Of a stretch of 64,000 nucleotides of DNA, positions 53,131-62,836 are shown in pieces. The notes beneath the pieces were generated by a model, which saw only the letters and a list, made by a program, of their open reading frames with translations, made no database searches and was not told the origin of the DNA. The DNA lies in NCBI GenBank assembly GCA_018268595.1, contig JAFDWH010000021.1, positions 1-64,000 of the forward strand, given 5' to 3'. A program made the position numbers and the translations under genes. How positions within the stretch are numbered: position 1 is the stretch's first letter; each line of letters begins with the position of its first letter. This stretch comes from Actinomycetota bacterium. Its GTDB lineage: Bacteria > Actinomycetota > Thermoleophilia > Solirubrobacterales > Solirubrobacteraceae.

Positions 53131-53909
53131 ACCTCGGTCTGAGCGGAGCGCGCTGCGTCGTGACCGGCGCCGGCAGCGGCATCGGGCGGGCGACCGCGGA
53201 GCTGCTCGCCGCCGAGGGCGCGCGCGTGCTGCTCGTCGGGCGGGACGCGGAGCGGCTCACGGCGGCCGCGCCGGAGGGAGCCGCCGCCTTCGCGGCCGAC
53301 GTGATGCAGCCCGACGCCGGCGAGCGCATCGTCGCCGCCTGCCTCGAGCGGTTCGGCGGCCTCGACGTGCTCGTCAACAACGCCGGCACCTCCTCGGTGA
53401 CGCCGCTCGGCGAGCTGACCGAGGAGGACTGGGAGCTGCAGTGGCAGCTCAACGTGCGCGGGCCGGAGCGGCTGATGCGCGCCGCCGCCCCGCGGATGGC
53501 CGCGCAGGGCGGCGGGCGGATCGTCAACGTGACGTCGTCCTCCGGCAAGCGCCCGTCGCTGCGCAACGCCGCCTACTCCGTCACGAAGGCGGCGCAGCTG
53601 TCGCTCTCGCGCGCGTACGCGGACGCGTGGGCCGCGCAGGGCGTGCTCGTCAACGCAGTCGCGCCCGGCCTGACGGCGAGCGAGCTGTGGCAGGGCGCGG
53701 GGGGCCTCGCCGACCAGGAGGTCGCAGCCGGCGGCGCGCCCGACCGCGAGGCTGCGATGGCTGCGGTCGCGGGCAGAGTCCCGCTCGGCCGCTTCGCCGA
53801 GCCGGAGGAGATCGCGTCGGTGATCGTCTTCCTCTGCTCGGCGCGGGCGAGCGACGTCGTCGGCGCCGCCTGGTCGGTCGACGGCGGCGCGGTGCCGACG
53901 ATCCTCTGA
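53127..53909 (+). CDS. short-chain dehydrogenase/reductase
   Basis: 260 residues. Rossmann TGAGSGIG at the N-terminus, NNAG, catalytic Ser (NVTSSSGKR), Y-S-V-T-K catalytic Tyr/Lys, and the classical GRFAEPEEIASVIVFL end. NAD(P)-dependent; substrate unknown. Coupled to the deacetylase gene by a 4-nt overlap. Confidence 0.9.
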   Translation: MNLGLSGARCVVTGAGSGIGRATAELLAAEGARVLLVGRDAERLTAAAPEGAAAFAADVMQPDAGERIVAACLERFGGLDVLVNNAGTSSVTPLGELTEEDWELQWQLNVRGPERLMRAAAPRMAAQGGGRIVNVTSSSGKRPSLRNAAYSVTKAAQLSLSRAYADAWAAQGVLVNAVAPGLTASELWQGAGGLADQEVAAGGAPDREAAMAAVAGRVPLGRFAEPEEIASVIVFLCSARASDVVGAAWSVDGGAVPTIL

Positions 53910-54041
53910 GTCGACGTCTGCGGGTTCGACGCACGCGATGCGGGGGTTGCCACGGATGGCCGCGGGCCTTTGGGGCCGTACCGTGGACACCAGATGAACG
54001 TAGGTGATCAGTGGAGACCTCGACCAGAAGGGAGCGATGAC

Positions 54042-54380
54042 ATGGCTGCCACGAGGACACAGCCACGGGCCGCGCCGGCGAAGCGCACGCGCGCCGCTGA
54101 CGCCCAGCACCGCGGCCGCCACCGGACCCGCGCGGAGCGCACGGAGAAGCTGACCGAGGACCTCTTCGAGGAGGTCGAGGTCGGCCAGCGCGCCGCCATC
54201 AAGGCGGTCAAGCGGTTCGTCGACACCGTCGACCGCACGCTTCCGCCGCAGACGGAGGGCCCGTCCGGGCGGCAGACGGTGGTCGACGCGGCGATGGAGA
54301 TGGCCGACCAGCTCGTCCACGTCCAGTACGACTTCCTGCGCAAGGTCGTCCGCAGCGCGGGCAAGTCGCTGAGCAGGTGA
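54042..54380 (+). CDS. small helical protein, phasin-like appearance (paralogue 1)
   Basis: 112 residues: basic disordered N-terminus (1-35), then amphipathic helices (ERTEKLTEDLFEEVEVGQRA and DQLVHVQYDFLRKVVRSAG). Not recognised as a defined family; phasin-like by eye only. Good Shine-Dalgarno AAGGGAG; TACCGT (53979-53984) may be its -10. The C-terminal motif recurs in the next gene. Confidence 0.7.
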   Translation: MAATRTQPRAAPAKRTRAADAQHRGRHRTRAERTEKLTEDLFEEVEVGQRAAIKAVKRFVDTVDRTLPPQTEGPSGRQTVVDAAMEMADQLVHVQYDFLRKVVRSAGKSLSR

Positions 54381-54640
54381 TGACGATGCCGGCCACGCGG
54401 ACCAACGGCGCCGGGAGCGATGCGCCCAAGACGGGGCGAGCAGGCCGCCTGGCACGGCCGCGCGCGGTGGCCGACGGCGTGCGCGGGACGGCGGACCGCC
54501 TCGCGCACGCGCCGCGCGACCTCGCGCACGTGCAGTACGAGCTGGCGCGCGGTCTCGTCTCCAGTGCGGTCACGGTCGACGTCGACGTGAACGTCGACGT
54601 CGACGTCGCCTCGCCGCGTCAGGTCCCTCCGGGGGCCTGA
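54377..54640 (+). CDS. small helical protein (paralogue 2)
   Basis: 87 residues from GTG 54377 (or 86 from ATG 54380). RDLAHVQYELARGLVSSAVT matches HVQYDFLRKVVRSAG of the preceding protein, so the pair is related. The end is a Val-Asp repeat (VDVDVNVDVDV) from tandem GTCGAC units. Overlaps its neighbour. Function unknown. Confidence 0.6.
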   Translation: MMTMPATRTNGAGSDAPKTGRAGRLARPRAVADGVRGTADRLAHAPRDLAHVQYELARGLVSSAVTVDVDVNVDVDVASPRQVPPGA

Positions 54641-54726
54641 CGCGGCCACCGCGGCCGGCGCCCGCGGGGCATGCAGCGCCGTAGACTCCGCGCCGCTCGA
54701 CACCGCCACGACGAGGAAGGAGCCCG

Positions 54727-55167
54727 GTGCCAGTCAACACGAGCGCCGTCGGCAAGCAGTACCCGCCGGTCACGTACGCCGTCGGGCGCGAGAAGGTCAA
54801 GGAGTACGCGTCGGCCGTGGGCGAGACGAACCCGCTGCACCTCGACCCCGCCGCCGCGCGCGCGGCCGGCTACGACGACGTCGTGGCGCCGCCGATGTTC
54901 GCCGTGGTCTACCAGTCGCAGGCCGTGATGCCGGGGATCTTCGACCCCGAGGTCGGCATCAACTTCGCGATGATGGTGCACAGCGGGCAGGACTTCCGCT
55001 GGGAGCGCGTCGTCGTCGCCGGGGAGGAGCTGACGACCCGCGCCAAGGTTGCGAGCATCGAGGAGAAGGGCGGGATGGGCTTCTACGACTTCGAGGTCGT
55101 GACGCAGGACGCCGGCGGTGCGACGGTCTGCACCGGCATCTGGAAGATGATCGTGCGGGGGGTCTAG
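54727..55167 (+). CDS. HadA-like dehydratase subunit (non-catalytic hotdog)
   Basis: 146 residues, MaoC-N/FAS1-like dehydratase fold. The hydratase motif is altered: GETNPLHLD has Glu in place of catalytic Asp, and the His-Gly pair is replaced by Pro-Pro (VVAPPMF). It corresponds to the inactive HadA subunit of actinobacterial 3-hydroxyacyl-ACP dehydratases. GTG 54727 with Shine-Dalgarno GAAGGAG; TAGACT (54682-54687) may be the promoter, giving a leadered mRNA. Confidence 0.82.
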   Translation: MPVNTSAVGKQYPPVTYAVGREKVKEYASAVGETNPLHLDPAAARAAGYDDVVAPPMFAVVYQSQAVMPGIFDPEVGINFAMMVHSGQDFRWERVVVAGEELTTRAKVASIEEKGGMGFYDFEVVTQDAGGATVCTGIWKMIVRGV

Positions 55168-55171
55168 AGCG

Positions 55172-55567
55172 ATGGCTGCCGATTACGAGACCGGGGCCGA
55201 GCTGCCCGAGCTGAAGGTCACGCCGGACCGCTTCCTGACCGTCCGCTACGCGGGCGCCTCCGGCGACTTCAACCCGATCCACATCGACGAGGAGTTCGCC
55301 AAGTCGGTCGGGCTGCCGGGCCGGATCCTGCACGGGCTGTGGTCGATGGCGCAGGTCGCGCGCGCGCAGACGGAGGCGGCCGGCGGCCCCGAGAAGCTCA
55401 AGGCGCTGTCGGTCCAGTTCCGCGGCATGGGCGTGCTCGAGCAGGAGGTCGTCGTCACCAGCACCGTCAAGGCGGTCGAGGACGGCACGGCGACCGTCGC
55501 CGCCGAGGCGCGCCAGGGCGAGACGCGCATCGTGCGCAACGCCGTGGCGCAGATCGCGTTGGACTGA
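55172..55567 (+). CDS. HadB-like MaoC dehydratase, catalytic subunit
   Basis: 131 residues. Complete hydratase-2 signature: GDFNPIHIDEEFAKSVGLPG followed by RILHG (Asp, His and the His-Gly). Pairs with the upstream HadA-like protein to dehydrate (R)-3-hydroxyacyl-ACP, probably in fatty-acid elongation. 4 nt after the HadA gene. Confidence 0.87.
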   Translation: MAADYETGAELPELKVTPDRFLTVRYAGASGDFNPIHIDEEFAKSVGLPGRILHGLWSMAQVARAQTEAAGGPEKLKALSVQFRGMGVLEQEVVVTSTVKAVEDGTATVAAEARQGETRIVRNAVAQIALD

Positions 55568-55597
55568 CTTGCGGTCCGGTCGGGGAAGGCTCGCTCC

Positions 55598-56329
55598 ATG
55601 ACCTCCCCGACCGCCTCGCCGCGCAAGCAGCACGCGCTGACGCTGTTCGCCGGCCTCCCGCGCCGCTACGACGCGCTCGGCGCCGTCATGAGCTTCGGGC
55701 AGGACCCGCGCTGGCGCGCGGCGCTCGTCGACGCGGTCCCGGTCGGCGCGGGCGCGCACGTGCTCGACGTCGCGACCGGGACGGGCATGGTCGCCGCCGC
55801 GCTCGTGCGGCGCACGGGCGCCCGCGTGACCGCGCTCGACCAGAGCCCGGACATGCTCGCCGGCCTGCGCGCGCGACTGCAGCGCGATCCGCTGCTGGCG
55901 GCGTCGATCGAGCCGCTGCTGGGCGAGGCGGAGGCGCTGCCGTTCCCCGACGCGTCGTTCGACGCGCTCACGTTCACCTACCTGCTGCGCTACGTCGACG
56001 ACCCGGCCGCGGCGCTGGCCGAGCTGGCGCGCGTCGTGAAGCCGGGCGGCTTCGTCGGGATGGTCGAGTTCGGCGTGCCGTCACGGCGTGCCCTGCGCGC
56101 GCTGTGGCGGGTGCACACCCGCCTGGGCCTGCCGCTGCTCGGCCGGCTCGTCTCGCGCGAGTGGGCGGCGGTCGGCCGCTTCCTCGGCCCGAGCGTCGAG
56201 GGCTTCTACGCGCGCTTCCCGCTGCCGGCGCTCGTCGCGCTGTGGGAGCGGGCCGGGCTGACGGACGTGCGCGTGCGGCGGATCAGCTTCGGCGCGGGCG
56301 TCGTGATGACGGCGGTCAAGCGGCCGTGA
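55598..56329 (+). CDS. UbiE/MenG-type methyltransferase
   Basis: 243 residues. SAM-binding VLDVATGTGMVAAALV, ALDQSPDMLAGL, FDALTFTYLLRYVDDPAAALAEL and VKPGGFVGMVEFG match demethylmenaquinone C-methyltransferases. Actinobacteria use menaquinone, fitting the NDH-2 gene nearby. Followed by a coupled membrane-protein gene. Confidence 0.8.
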   Translation: MTSPTASPRKQHALTLFAGLPRRYDALGAVMSFGQDPRWRAALVDAVPVGAGAHVLDVATGTGMVAAALVRRTGARVTALDQSPDMLAGLRARLQRDPLLAASIEPLLGEAEALPFPDASFDALTFTYLLRYVDDPAAALAELARVVKPGGFVGMVEFGVPSRRALRALWRVHTRLGLPLLGRLVSREWAAVGRFLGPSVEGFYARFPLPALVALWERAGLTDVRVRRISFGAGVVMTAVKRP

Positions 56330-57057
56330 CCGCCGCGCGGGAGCGCCCGGCCTTCTACGCGCTGTCCGCCGGCGGATGGCGCGACGTCGTGACGCTGCTG
56401 CACCCGCCGTACACGGCGTGGCATCTGTCGTACGTGGCGCTCGGGGCGGTCGCGGCCTCGCACTTCGACCTGTCCCGCCTGGGCTGGGCGCTCGGCGCCT
56501 TCTTCCTGGCGGTCGGGATTGGGGCGCATGCGCTCGACGAGCTGCACGGGCGGCCGCTGCGCACGCGCCTGTCGAACCGGACGCTGATCGCGCTCGCGAC
56601 GCTCGGCCTCGGCGGCGCCTGCGCGATCGGCGTCGCGGGGGTCGTGACGGTCTCGGCGACGCTGGTCCCGTTCGTGCTGGCCGGTGCCTTCCTCGTGCTC
56701 GCGTACGACCTCGAGCTGCTCGGCGGGCGCTTCCACACCGACTGGACGTTCGCGCTCGGCTGGGGCGGCTTCCCGGCGCTGACGGGCTTCTGGGTCTGCG
56801 CGCTGCGCGTCGAGTGGTCCGGCCTGTTGGTGGCCGCCGCCTGCACGCTGCTGAGCGTCGCGCAGCGCCGCCTCAGCACGCCGGTGCGCGAGCTGCGCCG
56901 GCGGACCGTGGCGGTCGCCGGCGAGCAGCGGCTCGACGACGGGCGCGTCGTCGCGCTCACGGCCGCGCGTCTGCTGGCGCCGCTGGAGGGCGCTCTGCGC
57001 GTGACGTGGTTCGCGCTCGTGCTGCTCGCGGCGGGCCTCGTCGCGATGCGCTCCTAG
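56326..57057 (+). CDS. polytopic membrane protein, possibly UbiA-like
   Basis: 243 residues with about six helices. HALDELHGRPLRTRLSNRTL faintly resembles the Asp-containing loop of UbiA prenyltransferases, and a second polar loop reads AYDLELLGGRFHTDW. Canonical DxxxD motifs are not clear, so the assignment is tentative. Overlaps the methyltransferase gene by 4 nt (GTGA), suggesting a shared lipid or quinone role. Confidence 0.6.
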   Translation: MTAARERPAFYALSAGGWRDVVTLLHPPYTAWHLSYVALGAVAASHFDLSRLGWALGAFFLAVGIGAHALDELHGRPLRTRLSNRTLIALATLGLGGACAIGVAGVVTVSATLVPFVLAGAFLVLAYDLELLGGRFHTDWTFALGWGGFPALTGFWVCALRVEWSGLLVAAACTLLSVAQRRLSTPVRELRRRTVAVAGEQRLDDGRVVALTAARLLAPLEGALRVTWFALVLLAAGLVAMRS

Positions 57058-57067
57058 AATCCCCAGC

Positions 57068-58087
57068 ATGTTGACGCCGCGCCAGGAGCTGATCCTCCGC
57101 AAGGTCGTCGAGGACTACCTCGAGGGCGGCCAGCCGGTGGGCTCGAAGGTGCTCGCGACCGACGCCGAGCTGGAGTGGGGGCCCTCGACGATCCGCAACG
57201 AGCTGGCGATGCTGGAGGAGCACGGGCTGCTGGCGCATCCGCACACGTCGGCCGGCCGCGTGCCGACCGACGCCGGCTACCGCTGGTACGTCGACCAGCT
57301 CCCGCAGCCGGCCGGCGCGCTCGCGCAGCGGCCGCTCGCGCTCCAGCTCGTGCGCCGCGAGGTCGACGAGGCGATGCGCCTGACGACCGAGACGCTGTCG
57401 CAGGTCACGAACCTGCTGGCGATCGTCTCCGCGCCGCCGCTCGAGACGGCGACGATCCGCCACGTCGAGGTGCTGCTGCTGCAGCCACAGGTGCTGATGG
57501 TCGTGACGATCACCTCGACCGGCGGCGTGACGAAGCGGATGCTGACGTTCGACGGGCCGATCGACGCCGGGCTCGTCGACTGGAGCGCGAGCTACCTCAA
57601 CGAGCGGCTCGTCGGCCTCGGCCTCGGCGCGCGGATGCTGCACCAGCGGCTCGACGACGCGCACCTCGGCCCGCGCGAGCGCGCCTTCCTGGCGGCGATC
57701 GCCCCCGCCTTCACGGAGCTGACGGAGACGGCCGAGGAGTCGCTGTACGTGGAGGGCACGTCGCGGCTCGTCGGCAGCTACCGCTTCGAGGACCAGCAGC
57801 AGCTCAACGAGGTGATGGAGATGCTGGAGCGGCGCGTCTCGCTGCTCGGCGTGCTGCGCTCGGCGCTCGACCAGCGCGACGTGTACGTGCGCATCGGGCG
57901 CGAGAACGAGGCGCCGGCGCTGCGCTCGCTCGCGCTCGTGGCGGCCGGCTACGGGCTGCCGGCGCGCAACCTCGGCACGGTGTCCGTGATCGGGCCGCTG
58001 CGGATGGACTACGCGCGCGCGATCGCCTCCGTGCGCGCCGCCGCGTTCGAGCTGTCGCGCTTCGTCGAGGCGGTCTACGAAGCGTGA
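57068..58087 (+). CDS. hrcA: heat-shock repressor HrcA
   Basis: 339 residues: N-terminal winged helix ([51 protein letters not shown] split by the wing), a GAF-like middle and C-terminal [14 protein letters not shown]. Represses chaperone genes through CIRCE; no CIRCE palindrome is visible upstream here. TAGAAT (57055-57060), whose TAG is the previous stop, ends 7 nt before the ATG. Confidence 0.94.
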   Translation: MLTPRQELILRKVVEDYLEGGQPVGSKVLATDAELEWGPSTIRNELAMLEEHGLLAHPHTSAGRVPTDAGYRWYVDQLPQPAGALAQRPLALQLVRREVDEAMRLTTETLSQVTNLLAIVSAPPLETATIRHVEVLLLQPQVLMVVTITSTGGVTKRMLTFDGPIDAGLVDWSASYLNERLVGLGLGARMLHQRLDDAHLGPRERAFLAAIAPAFTELTETAEESLYVEGTSRLVGSYRFEDQQQLNEVMEMLERRVSLLGVLRSALDQRDVYVRIGRENEAPALRSLALVAAGYGLPARNLGTVSVIGPLRMDYARAIASVRAAAFELSRFVEAVYEA

Positions 58088-58092
58088 GCGCC

Positions 58093-59208
58093 ATGTCCGC
58101 CGACTACTACGAGCGGCTCGGCGTCGCGCGCGACGCGAGCGAGGGCGAGATCAAGAAGGCCTTCCGGCGGCTCGCGCGCGAGCTGCACCCGGACGTGAAC
58201 GGCCACGACCCGGAGGCGGAGGAGAAGTTCAAGGCGGCTGCGGAGGCGTACGAGGTGCTGTCCGACCCCGAGCGCCGCGCGACGTACGACCGCTATGGAG
58301 CGGAGGGCCTGCGCAGCGGCGGCTACCAGCCGAGCGGCTTCGGCTCCTTCGCCGACATCTTCGACGCGTTCTTCGGCGGCGGCGACATCTTCGGCGGGGG
58401 CGGCGGTCGTCCGGGTCCCGCGCAGGGCGGCGACGTGGCGGTGACGGCGACGATCGAGCTGGCGCAGGCGGCGACCGGCGCCGCGGTCGAGGTCGGCTAC
58501 GACGCGGTCGTGCGCTGCGACGTCTGCCACGGCAACGGCGCCGAGCCCGGCACGCCGATCGAGACGTGCGAGCGCTGCGGCGGCGCCGGGCAGTTGCGCG
58601 CGGTGACGCGCACGCCGTTCGGCCAGGTCGTGCGCGCGACCGTCTGCGACGCCTGCCACGGCGACGGGCGCGTGCCGCGGGAGCCGTGCCGGGCGTGCCG
58701 CGGGCGCGGGCGCAAGGTCGAACGCCTGAACGTGGCGGTCGACGTGCCGGCGGGGATCGCCGACGGGCAGCGCATCCGGCTGGCCGGCCGCGGGCACGCG
58801 GGCGAGCTGGGCGGGCCGCCCGGCGACCTGTACGTGCTGATCCGCGTCGCCGAGGACGCGCGCTTCGTGCGCGACGGCGACGACCTCGTGACCGTCGTCG
58901 ACGTGCCGGCGCCGCTGGCCGCGTTGGGCACCACGATCGCGGTGCCGACGCTGGAGGAGCCGATCGAGCTGGAGATCCCGCCCGGGACGCAGCCGCACGA
59001 CACGCTGACGCTGCGCGGCAGAGGCATGCCGGCGCTGCGCCGCGGCCGCCACGGCGACCTGCGCGCGGTCGTCAACGTCGTCATCCCGCGCCGCCTGACG
59101 GACGAGCAGCGCGAGCTGCTGGAGCGCCTCGCCGGCTCGCTCACGGACGACAACCTGCGCTCCGACGACGGCGTCTTCTCGAAGCTGAAGCGGGCGTTCG
59201 GAGGGTGA
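58093..59208 (+). CDS. dnaJ: chaperone DnaJ
   Basis: 371 residues: J-domain with HPDVN (HPD motif), Gly/Phe-rich linker, four zinc CxxCxGxG-type repeats ([32 protein letters not shown]) and C-terminal substrate domains. Co-chaperone of DnaK. ATG 58093, or GTG 58084 three codons upstream. Lies just after hrcA, with prmA overlapping its stop. Confidence 0.95.
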   Translation: MSADYYERLGVARDASEGEIKKAFRRLARELHPDVNGHDPEAEEKFKAAAEAYEVLSDPERRATYDRYGAEGLRSGGYQPSGFGSFADIFDAFFGGGDIFGGGGGRPGPAQGGDVAVTATIELAQAATGAAVEVGYDAVVRCDVCHGNGAEPGTPIETCERCGGAGQLRAVTRTPFGQVVRATVCDACHGDGRVPREPCRACRGRGRKVERLNVAVDVPAGIADGQRIRLAGRGHAGELGGPPGDLYVLIRVAEDARFVRDGDDLVTVVDVPAPLAALGTTIAVPTLEEPIELEIPPGTQPHDTLTLRGRGMPALRRGRHGDLRAVVNVVIPRRLTDEQRELLERLAGSLTDDNLRSDDGVFSKLKRAFGG

Positions 59209-60023
59209 TCCGCCTCGCCCTGCGCGTCGATCGCGCGCATGCGGAGGTCGCGCTGGCGGAGCTGCTGGAGCTGGCGCCGGGCGGGGTGGAGGAGGTCGAC
59301 CTCGGCGACGCGGTCGAGTACGCGGTCTACGGGCCGCCGGGCGAGCTGCCGCTGCTGCCGGACCTCGAGGCGGCGGTCGGCGGCGCGTTGATCGATGTCA
59401 CGACGAGCGAGCTGCCGGACGACTGGTCCGAGCGCTGGAAGGCGTTCCACACGCCGCTCGTGCTGGGCGAGCGCCTCGCCGTGCGCCCGCCGTGGGAGGC
59501 CGCGATCGGCGCGGAGGTCGAGCTGGTGATCGATCCGGCGCAGGCGTTCGGCACCGGCGCGCACGCGACGACGCGGCTGTGCCTGGAGCTGCTGCTCGAG
59601 CTGGCCGACACGGAGCCGGCCGGCGCGCGTGGCCCGCTGCTCGACCTCGGCTGCGGCTCCGGCGTCCTCGCGATCGCCGCCGCCAAGCTCGGCTTCGCGC
59701 CCGTCGCGGCGGTCGACTTCGACCCGCTCAGCGTCGACGCCACGCGCGAGAACGCCGCCGTCAACGGCGTCCGGCTCGACGTCGCCCGCTGCGACCTGCG
59801 CTCCGACCCGATCCCGACCGCGCCGACCGTCCTCGCCAACCTGCTGCGCCCGCTGCTGCTCGACTACGCCGCACGCCTGACCGACCCGCCGCGCACGTTG
59901 ATCGCCTCCGGCCTGCTGACGCACGAGACCGACGAGATCGCCGCCGCCTTCGCCGCCCACGGCCTCCGCGAGGAGGACCGCCGCGAGCGCGGCGAGTGGG
60001 CCGCGCTGCTGCTGCGCGCCTGA
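59205..60023 (+). CDS. prmA: ribosomal protein L11 methyltransferase
   Basis: 272 residues. Central [16 protein letters not shown] and SAM motif [20 protein letters not shown], then [10 protein letters not shown] in place of the usual N-x-L-x motif. The N-terminal L11-binding domain is short. GTG 59205 overlaps the dnaJ stop. dnaJ-prmA is a common gene order. Confidence 0.9.
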   Translation: MIRLALRVDRAHAEVALAELLELAPGGVEEVDLGDAVEYAVYGPPGELPLLPDLEAAVGGALIDVTTSELPDDWSERWKAFHTPLVLGERLAVRPPWEAAIGAEVELVIDPAQAFGTGAHATTRLCLELLLELADTEPAGARGPLLDLGCGSGVLAIAAAKLGFAPVAAVDFDPLSVDATRENAAVNGVRLDVARCDLRSDPIPTAPTVLANLLRPLLLDYAARLTDPPRTLIASGLLTHETDEIAAAFAAHGLREEDRRERGEWAALLLRA

Positions 60024-60077
60024 CGCCGCCGCTCGTGCGGTTCGCCTCTTCCCGCTCGCGGGCATAGCCTCGTAGGC

Positions 60078-61430
60078 ATGGCCTGGGACATCGTCATCGC
60101 CGGCGGCGGGTTCGGCGGCTACTACGCAGCGCGCACGCTGGAGAAGACGCTGCCGCCCCACAGCGCGCGCGTCACGCTCGTCTCCGACGTCAACTTCCTG
60201 CTCTACACGCCGCTGCTGCCGGGCGCGGCGGCCGGCACGCTGGAGCCGCGCCACGTCGTCGTGCCGCTGCGCGAGCAGCTGAAGACGACCGACCTGTGGC
60301 TCGGCCGCGTCAGCGGCGCCGAGCCGGCCGCGAACTGCCTGACGGTCGACTCGCTCGACGGCCGCCGCCACCACCTCCACTACGACCAGCTGATCGTCGC
60401 GCTCGGCTCGACCTCGCGCACGCTGCCGATCCCGGGGCTGGTCGAGCATGCGATCGGCTTCAAGACGCTGAGCGAGGCGATCGCGCTGCGCAACCGCGTC
60501 GTCTCGCTGCTGGAGGTCGCCGAGACCGTCCACGACGCCGAGACGCGCGCCGAGTTCCTCACGTTCGTGTTCGTCGGCGCCGGCTACGCGGGCCTCGAGG
60601 GGCTCGCGGAGCTGCAGGACTTCATGTCCGACGTGATCGACCTCTACCCGCGCTGCCGCGTGCAGGGGATGCGCTGGATCCTCGTCGAGGCGAAGGAGCG
60701 CGTGATGCCCGAGGTCGCCCCCAACCTCGCCGCGTTCGCCGAGCGCGAGCTGCGCGGGCGCGGGATCGAGATCCGCACCGGCACGACGATCGAGGAGGTG
60801 GGGGAGCGCCACGTGCGGCTGAAGGGCGGCGAGACGATCCCCACGCGCACCGTCGTGTGGACCGCGGGCGTCAAGCCGAACCCGGTCGTCGGCAGGCTCG
60901 GCCTGCCGCTCACCGACGGCGGGCGCATCGACGTCGACCGGACGATGCGCGTCAGCGGCCACCGCAACGTGTGGGCGATCGGCGACGCCGCCGCTGTTCC
61001 CGACCCGGCGCGCAAAGGGCACCCGTCGCCGCCGACCGCCCAGCACGCGATCCGCCAGGGCCGCCGCGTCGCGCGCAACGTCGCCGCCGAGCTTGGCGCC
61101 GGCGGGCACGTCAAGCCGTTCACCTATAGAACGCTCGGCGTGTTCGTCGACATGGGACGCCATCAGGCGGTCGCAAGCACGATGGGGATCAAGTGGCGCG
61201 GCTTCCTCGCCTGGTTCCTCGCACGCACCTACCACCTCGCGAACATGCCGGGCTGGAAGCGCAAGGCGCGGCTCGTGGTCGACTGGACGGTCGCGCTGCT
61301 GTTCCGCAGCCGCGACACGAGCGAGCTGGGCCAGCTCGGCCACCCGCCGGTGCTGGAGCAGCACCCCGCCGCGACGCGCGGGGAAGGCGCCGGAGCCGAC
61401 CGCTCCGCGGCTATCCTTGAACGCACGTGA
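60078..61430 (+). CDS. type II NADH dehydrogenase (NDH-2-like)
   Basis: 450 residues. FAD-binding IVIAGGGFGGYYAARTLE at the start, second dinucleotide motif FVFVGAGYAGLEGLAEL (NADH), and WAIGDAAAVPDP near the FAD. The C-terminus is amphipathic, as expected for a monotopic membrane quinone reductase. TAGCCT (60065-60070) ends 7 nt before the ATG. Feeds electrons to menaquinone. Confidence 0.9.
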   Translation: MAWDIVIAGGGFGGYYAARTLEKTLPPHSARVTLVSDVNFLLYTPLLPGAAAGTLEPRHVVVPLREQLKTTDLWLGRVSGAEPAANCLTVDSLDGRRHHLHYDQLIVALGSTSRTLPIPGLVEHAIGFKTLSEAIALRNRVVSLLEVAETVHDAETRAEFLTFVFVGAGYAGLEGLAELQDFMSDVIDLYPRCRVQGMRWILVEAKERVMPEVAPNLAAFAERELRGRGIEIRTGTTIEEVGERHVRLKGGETIPTRTVVWTAGVKPNPVVGRLGLPLTDGGRIDVDRTMRVSGHRNVWAIGDAAAVPDPARKGHPSPPTAQHAIRQGRRVARNVAAELGAGGHVKPFTYRTLGVFVDMGRHQAVASTMGIKWRGFLAWFLARTYHLANMPGWKRKARLVVDWTVALLFRSRDTSELGQLGHPPVLEQHPAATRGEGAGADRSAAILERT

Positions 61431-61861
61431 CCGTCGCAGAGCAGCTCAAGACCGATCTCACCGCCGCGATGAAGGCCGGCGAGAAGGATCGCGTCGGCGC
61501 CCTGCGGATGATCCTCTCCGAGCTGCAGAAGGACGCCAAGGAAGGGGCCGGGGACGAGATCGCCGTGCTGCGCCGCGAGCGCAAGCGCCGCCTCGACGCC
61601 GCCGTCCAGTTCCGCGACGGCGGGCGCGCCGAGCTGGCCGCGCAGGAGGAGGGCGAGGCCGAGCTGATCGCGACCTACCTCCCCAAGGAGCTGTCCGACG
61701 CGGAGCTGGACGCGATCGTCGCCGCGGCCGTCGCCGAGACCGGCGCCAGCTCGCCGAAGGACATCGGCCAGGTGATGAAGGCCGCGATGGGCGTGGTCGC
61801 CGGTCGCGCCGACGGCAAGCGCGTCTCCGCGCGCGTGCAGGGGGCGCTGCAATCGCAGTGA
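61427..61861 (+). CDS. yqeY: YqeY/GatB-like domain protein
   Basis: 144 residues. MKAGEKDRVGALRMILSEL, then ATYLPKELSDAEL and the conserved GQVMKAAMGVVAGRADGKRVS end define the YqeY family, related to the GatB tail domain; role unclear. GTG 61427 overlaps the upstream stop; TATCCT (61412-61417) lies 9 nt upstream. Confidence 0.92.
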   Translation: MTVAEQLKTDLTAAMKAGEKDRVGALRMILSELQKDAKEGAGDEIAVLRRERKRRLDAAVQFRDGGRAELAAQEEGEAELIATYLPKELSDAELDAIVAAAVAETGASSPKDIGQVMKAAMGVVAGRADGKRVSARVQGALQSQ

Positions 61862-62835
61862 AGCGCCAGGTCGAGCTCGACAACGCCGTCGCCGCCGAGC
61901 TGGCGGGCACGCAGGACGCCGTCCTGCGGACGTTGGAGGGCCATCTCGACTGCGACGTGTTCCTGCGCGGCAACGTCCTCACGCTCGAGGGCGACGACAC
62001 GGCGGTCGAGTCGGGCGTCCAGGTCGTGCGCGAGCTGAGCGACCTGATCGCGCAGGGGCACGAGATCGCTCCCGGCACGATCGAGGCGGTGCAGGGCGCG
62101 CTCGACCAGCGCGAGTCGCCGGCGCGGATCCTCGAGGACGTCGTCTGGCGCCACCGCTCCACGAAGGTCGCGCCGAAGACGGTCAACCAGAAGCGCTACG
62201 TCGACTCGATCCGCCGCAACACGATCACGTTCGGCGTCGGTCCCGCCGGCACCGGCAAGACGTTCCTCGCGGTCGCGATGGCGGCCGCCGCGCTCTCCCG
62301 CCGCGAGGTCAACCGCATCATCCTCACGCGCCCGGCCGTCGAGGCGGGCGAGCGGCTCGGCTTCCTGCCCGGCGACCTGATGGCGAAGGTCGACCCGTAC
62401 CTGCGCCCGCTGTTCGACGCGCTGCACGACATGATCGACCCGGAGCGCGTCTCGACGTACCTCGACCGCGGCGTGATCGAGGTCGCCCCGCTCGCGTTCA
62501 TGCGCGGGCGCACGCTCAACGACAGCTTCATCATCCTCGACGAGGCGCAGAACACGAGTCCCGAGCAGATGAAGATGTTCCTGACGCGGCTCGGCTTCAA
62601 CTCGAAGATGGTCGTGACCGGCGACGTGACGCAGATAGACCTGCCGAGCGACCAGCAGTCCGGGCTCGTCGCGGTCGGCGAGGTGCTCGACGAGGTCGAG
62701 GGGATCGAGTTCATCCGCTTCGGCGGCGAGGACGTCGTGCGCCACAAGCTCGTGCAGCGGATCGTCGCCGCCTACGCCGACCACCAGCAGCGGCTCGCGC
62801 CCGAGCTGCGACCCGCCGACCGCCGGCGGGCATAG
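61858..62835 (+). CDS. PhoH-like ATPase (YbeZ)
   Basis: 325 residues. N-terminal KH-like region, then the PhoH ATPase: Walker A FGVGPAGTGKTFLAV, Walker B FIILDEAQNTSPEQMK and the conserved RPAVEAGERLGFLPGDL and TGDVTQIDLP. Acts with YbeY in rRNA and ribosome quality processes. GTG 61858 overlaps the yqeY stop. Confidence 0.93.
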   Translation: MKRQVELDNAVAAELAGTQDAVLRTLEGHLDCDVFLRGNVLTLEGDDTAVESGVQVVRELSDLIAQGHEIAPGTIEAVQGALDQRESPARILEDVVWRHRSTKVAPKTVNQKRYVDSIRRNTITFGVGPAGTGKTFLAVAMAAAALSRREVNRIILTRPAVEAGERLGFLPGDLMAKVDPYLRPLFDALHDMIDPERVSTYLDRGVIEVAPLAFMRGRTLNDSFIILDEAQNTSPEQMKMFLTRLGFNSKMVVTGDVTQIDLPSDQQSGLVAVGEVLDEVEGIEFIRFGGEDVVRHKLVQRIVAAYADHQQRLAPELRPADRRRA

Positions 62836-62836
62836 G

